The notes under the pieces: generated by a model
What the model was told of the DNA's origin: nothing
Database searches by the model: none
The model's input: only the letters and a program-made list of their open reading frames with translations
Part shown: in pieces, positions 34,036 to 37,572 of the stretch
Numbering within the stretch: the stretch's first letter is position 1
How the letters are laid out: each line of letters begins with the position of its first letter
Source of the DNA: Clostridiales bacterium
GTDB taxonomy: Bacteria; Bacillota; Clostridia; Oscillospirales; CAG-382
Length of the DNA stretch: 37,572 nucleotides
Reading direction: 5' to 3'
NCBI GenBank assembly: GCA_016286245.1
Contig: JAEESG010000004.1
Span: 1 to 37,572, forward strand
Position numbers and translations under genes: made by a program

Positions 34036-34332
34036 ATGCGCAAGTATACCGCACTCAAAGTTTTATCCTATATTCCGTTTTTATTTATCATAAGTCTGCT
34101 TGTCGAAGGCAGGGACACGCCTTCCGTGCGTTTTCACTGCGGTCAGGGCATGCTGGTTACGCTTTTGCAGGTAATTCCGGCGATTCTCGGCTGGCTTCCG
34201 CTTGTAGGATGGATTATTTCAATCGTTTTCGGCCTTGCGGAACTTATATACATTATAATAGGTATAGTAAACGTCGCAAACGACAGAGACGAGGAGCTTC
34301 CGTTCATCGGAAAATACGCTTTTTACAGATAA
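34036..34332 (+). CDS. Small membrane protein, DUF4870/Tic20-like
   Basis: The track starts at 33967 inside the promoter; the ATG at 34036 follows GGAGG by six bases. The 98-residue product starts MRKYTALKVLSYIPFLFIIS and has a membrane segment at about 10-24, the polar stretch RFHCGQGML at about 34-42 and a long hydrophobic region at about 43-83 that fits two more segments, then a short polar end. The 'F-H-C/N-x-x-Q-G' turn between helices resembles the 'VRxHAxQAL' turn of DUF4870/Tic20-like proteins. Function is unknown. It is divergent from the S10 operon and stands alone between a strong promoter and a strong terminator. Confidence 0.75.
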   Translation: MRKYTALKVLSYIPFLFIISLLVEGRDTPSVRFHCGQGMLVTLLQVIPAILGWLPLVGWIISIVFGLAELIYIIIGIVNVANDRDEELPFIGKYAFYR

Positions 34333-34349
34333 ATACAAACAAACAAAAA

Positions 34350-34378
34350 ACGCGAAACAAAATGTTTCGCGTTTTTTA
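34350..34378. terminator. Bidirectional terminator between two convergent genes
   Basis: ACGCGAAACA pairs with TGTTTCGCGT around AAA, with an A-run before and a T-run after. It can end both the small membrane protein gene (plus) and the large surface protein gene (minus). Confidence 0.88.
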
Positions 34379-34410
34379 TTTTTTTTAATACCGTTTCTTT
34401 GAAGAGGGAA

Positions 34411-37400
34411 TTACTCTTCTTCCTTGCGTTTTTTGCGCTTTATTACAGCCGCTGTCATCGCAAGAGAAGCACCCACGCCAAAGAGCAGGATAAACGGACG
34501 CATATTTACGTGGTAGTCGGTAGGTGCAATATAAGTATCACCCGTGTTTGTGAACAAAACCCTTAAGCTGTTATGTGCATCCCCGACATACCCGTTGCTG
34601 ACCGGAGTAAAGTTTGCACGCGTACCTTGTTTTACCGAAAAAGTAAATGTACGTGTCGTGTTGTCCGAACTGTAAACAATACTTCCGCTCGGGTCCATCT
34701 GATCCACCGAAACAGTCGTAGCAAATCCGGGTTTGTCTTCCTGTGAAATCTTCAAGGTATATTTATAATCCGATACAAAATTCAAATAGGTATTCTTATC
34801 GCAATATATTACCTGTCCGTGCTTGATCACGACTCCGTTCCGGTCGATTACGCTGATTTCGACGCCATATGCTCCTCCCCAGTTCGTTATATACGATACC
34901 ATAACAAGCACCGTATATTGCTGATTGTTTTTAAGCATAGTGGACACAGAACCCCATCTCTGATCGGGCAGTCCTTCTCTGTTGGCGTTGATGCCTCCGA
35001 TTTTACCGTAGACCAGTTCTTCCGTAACAGATATTGTGTAAAGGAATTCATCATTGTCGCTGCCGCCTACAACGTTGTTTTCTACCAGGAAGGTAAAATA
35101 CTGCGGAGAATACGTTGTCCATGAAGTTACCAGCGTAACGTCGTTCATAACATGCTGCGCAAAATCAAATGCATACGTCGTAAGATTACTATCCGACATA
35201 ACTTTTGAATTAGATCTGTACGAGTCCGTGGTTGAGTTCAGAACAAGCCACCGGATAAAACTCCAGCCGTTTGTCCTTGCCTCAGAATAAGCAGTAGGAT
35301 TGTCCGGCATAGGAACTCTGTCGCCCTTTGCTATCATATAGGATATTTCCCCGTCTGCGCTGTCATAGAAAACGTATGGTCCCTGCGGAGACGTACTCGG
35401 ACCCTCCCAGGTATGCAGCTTGCTGCCGGAATAATTGTAGTCAAACGTTATCGTAACGGTATCACTCCACACGGCATACAAGGTATCAATATAGCTCGGC
35501 GGCTGCGTAAAGTCCCAAAGATATTCTCTTCTAATCTTATCGAGCACAATGTCTCCGGCATCCGGGGTAATCGTTGTACTTCCCCAGGTTACGGGGCTTC
35601 TCGAACTGAAATTCGTCTGTGCCGCGATATCCGCGTTTGTCGTCCAACCGATAAACATCTTTCCGGCACGGGTTGGGTCGGATGGATGATACTGATTGTT
35701 TATGATACGATCCTGGAATATACCGTACAGATCATCAACCAGATACTCGTAATCCGGAGAAGACTCTGTCCAGACTCCGCCATTTACGTCAAACATCTGT
35801 TGCCGGGCAACTTCCTCTGTATATGTGACTATGATGCCGTCCGCATCGGTAACAAGCGTTCCTGTATAGGTTGCGTTTTCATAGTATTTAACATTGGAAC
35901 TTCCGGTACCGTACGGCGTTCCGTTCGGATACTCGCCGCTTACGCTCATAATCTTATGAGCATGATCGTTCGTTGCCGTGGCAATAATTTTGTCTGTTCC
36001 GGCAACCGCACCGGGCAGAACAACTTTTACAGTGCCGTTCACTCCTCCGGATTCCGCGGGGATGGTTATGGATGTCGTAACCGCTTCTCTGCTGAATTCT
36101 CCGGTTACCATGTTCACAATATTAACGGTGCTTGCTACGGTTCCGCTCAGACTAACCGTGATTGGTTCGCCCGTGGTGTTTACAAATGTTACGTACAACA
36201 TCGGCTCCCATATTGCATAGAGCGTTACGGCTTCGTCTCTCGTAACAGCCGCCACGGAATCCGCGGCAAATGTCGGAACATAGGGATGACCCGAGCGCAG
36301 TCCGTTGGTCGCTGTTGTTTCATTATATGCTCTGTTTGGATTGGAGCCCTCATCAAAGCCTATAAGCAGATATCCGTTTTCATTTGTAAAGAATTTCGTT
36401 CCCTGCACAGAGTTAAAAGTCTTATTCGTAGCATACTGATACAGGTGCAGCGCGATATTCGATTGGAAATCGCCGAAGAGAATCTGCGTCGGATTTCCGT
36501 TATAAAGTTCGGTTGTCGTATTGATACTTAAGCTGCCCGGACCGAACAGTGCGGGAAGACTTGTTGAGTCCGTCGTATTTACATAGCCGCCGTAAGCGTC
36601 GTTTGCGTCAAGAATCAGGTTTGTAACGTCCGGACGGCGATACGTTGTAGCCTCCGGCTCATAATACGCCTGCATGTGGATAGCTTTTCCGGTACCCGTA
36701 ATCTCCGTTACAAGATCCGCATCAACAGTGAAATTATCACCCGGCTGATAATAGTTCATATCGCCGAACGGTTCCCAGTTGATATAGGTATGCTCTCCGC
36801 TTCCGTCTGTATACGTTCTTGTTCCGTTCTCACGGACAACGCGCCAGCCGCGGAATACCCATCCGGAAGTAACGTTTGTCGGAGCTTTCAGAATATGCGT
36901 AGGCGACTGATCGGCATAGAGCTGCATTGTGGAGTTTTCCGGGTCGGTCCATTGCTGCACTTCACCGATAATCGCCGTGATGACGCCGTTTTCCTCCGCA
37001 AAGAAATATGGATTATACTGAATGTAATATCCGCCGTCAAGACGCCACTGTGCGCGGAGTTCCAACGGTCCCGTTACCGGATCGTTGAAGTTATAGGGCA
37101 TTGAAGCAACGCTGTCGCCTATTACCTGGTACCAGCCCATAAACGTATAATGCTCGCCGTTAACCGGACGATACGGGTAACTTGTATATTTATCAATAAA
37201 CTCTGATTTGCTCAGCTCGCTTATTCCGGTCCACCACGACATATCGGCCGTACGTATTACATTGCAATACCAGTTATAGTATGTATCCAGATCATTCTCG
37301 GACACGTACACCGCGTTGCGCAGTTCCGTCGGAAGACCCCAATCGCCTTCGGACGGGATTCCGAGGCGCTGAGTATTGATATAATAGTATTTTGTGCCGG

Positions 37401-37572
37401 AATAGTAGTTTGCTCCCGGTGTCAGTTCTTTATCCGTAAGCTTGATATAGGATCTGTTGACAGAATACTCGCCGACCGGCGTTCCGTAATCCGCTGTGAA
37501 ATAAGTTGAAACGGAGGAATTGGCTCTGTGGTCGAGCACACCGCCGTTAGGGTCGATTTTTACGGGATATTG
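34411..37572 (-). CDS. Large repeat-containing surface protein, InlB/Flg_new-like repeats, 5' end outside window
   Basis: The track starts at an internal GTG (37539), but the frame stays open to the window edge (QYPVKIDPNGG...), so the N-terminus is missing; 1053 residues are visible. Units of about 70-150 residues begin with a strand such as VTITFDYNYSGS, pass through a GW or RW core (FMGWYQVIG, WVFRGWRVV, MFIGWTTN) and end LRAQW, LYAIW, LYAVW or VTSW. This is the pattern of InlB B-repeat / Listeria-Bacteroides (Flg_new) domains in extracellular proteins. The C-terminus has a hydrophobic segment (PFILLFGVGASLAMTAAVI) and a basic tail KRKKRKEEE, so it is wall- or membrane-anchored, preceded by APTD where sortase sites would have PxTG. 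Adhesion or matrix binding is plausible but unproven. Confidence 0.85.
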   Translation of the reverse strand, partial: QYPVKIDPNGGVLDHRANSSVSTYFTADYGTPVGEYSVNRSYIKLTDKELTPGANYYSGTKYYYINTQRLGIPSEGDWGLPTELRNAVYVSENDLDTYYNWYCNVIRTADMSWWTGISELSKSEFIDKYTSYPYRPVNGEHYTFMGWYQVIGDSVASMPYNFNDPVTGPLELRAQWRLDGGYYIQYNPYFFAEENGVITAIIGEVQQWTDPENSTMQLYADQSPTHILKAPTNVTSGWVFRGWRVVRENGTRTYTDGSGEHTYINWEPFGDMNYYQPGDNFTVDADLVTEITGTGKAIHMQAYYEPEATTYRRPDVTNLILDANDAYGGYVNTTDSTSLPALFGPGSLSINTTTELYNGNPTQILFGDFQSNIALHLYQYATNKTFNSVQGTKFFTNENGYLLIGFDEGSNPNRAYNETTATNGLRSGHPYVPTFAADSVAAVTRDEAVTLYAIWEPMLYVTFVNTTGEPITVSLSGTVASTVNIVNMVTGEFSREAVTTSITIPAESGGVNGTVKVVLPGAVAGTDKIIATATNDHAHKIMSVSGEYPNGTPYGTGSSNVKYYENATYTGTLVTDADGIIVTYTEEVARQQMFDVNGGVWTESSPDYEYLVDDLYGIFQDRIINNQYHPSDPTRAGKMFIGWTTNADIAAQTNFSSRSPVTWGSTTITPDAGDIVLDKIRREYLWDFTQPPSYIDTLYAVWSDTVTITFDYNYSGSKLHTWEGPSTSPQGPYVFYDSADGEISYMIAKGDRVPMPDNPTAYSEARTNGWSFIRWLVLNSTTDSYRSNSKVMSDSNLTTYAFDFAQHVMNDVTLVTSWTTYSPQYFTFLVENNVVGGSDNDEFLYTISVTEELVYGKIGGINANREGLPDQRWGSVSTMLKNNQQYTVLVMVSYITNWGGAYGVEISVIDRNGVVIKHGQVIYCDKNTYLNFVSDYKYTLKISQEDKPGFATTVSVDQMDPSGSIVYSSDNTTRTFTFSVKQGTRANFTPVSNGYVGDAHNSLRVLFTNTGDTYIAPTDYHVNMRPFILLFGVGASLAMTAAVIKRKKRKEEE

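Noticed and set aside
35413-36531. Plus-strand ORF of 372 residues
   Set aside because: Antisense to the large surface protein; composition typical of a shadow frame, no RBS.

Overview
The window looks like the chromosome of an endospore-forming, anaerobic, Gram-positive Clostridia-type bacterium. The main supports are an unmistakable spoIVA gene, the Firmicutes-style S10-spc-alpha ribosomal operon with a KOW-domain gene between map and infA, a type III glutamine synthetase as found in gut Clostridia, a DUF1540 cysteine-rich protein, AGGAGG-type ribosome binding sites and TTGACA-17-TATAAT promoters. I cannot name a genus from the sequence alone. Layout: 1-1823 is the 5' part of a U32 peptidase gene (minus), divergent from an mreC gene (1950-2828, plus) that has its own terminator. 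An array of short hairpins joined by a constant linker fills 2958-3188. 3218-8069 (minus) is a complete branched-chain amino acid ABC importer, livJ-livH-livM-livG-livF, with a promoter in front of livJ. Upstream of it on the same strand are a type III glutamine synthetase (8255-10342) and a YkvI-like membrane transporter (10484-11590), each with its own promoter. 11732-13289 (plus) holds a double-DUF1540 protein with a sporulation-type promoter candidate, tRNA-Lys(TTT), a biotin-protein ligase and tRNA-Gln(TTG). 13291-13684 contains two more hairpin arrays. 13744-16127 is an accessory stretch: three unrecognised or weakly recognised genes on the minus strand (two with nearly identical promoter/leader copies) and a 47-residue ribbon-helix-helix protein on the plus strand. 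16168-17646 is spoIVA. 17776-33481 (minus) is the full S10-spc-alpha operon from rpsJ to rplQ, 32 genes without interruption. 34036-34332 (plus) is a small Tic20/DUF4870-like membrane protein. 34411-37572 (minus) is the C-terminal 1053 residues of a very large surface protein with InlB/Flg_new-type repeats, running off the window end. The core genes make the ribosome, the RNA polymerase alpha subunit and the protein export channel. The liv and glutamine synthetase genes form a nitrogen-acquisition neighbourhood (organisation seen; co-regulation inferred). spoIVA and perhaps the DUF1540 gene belong to the spore programme. The least explained feature is the set of three hairpin arrays in convergent intergenic regions: unique stems, a constant linker, and a linker orientation that flips in the middle of each array. 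Most ORF-track lines are antisense or out-of-frame shadows and are left out.
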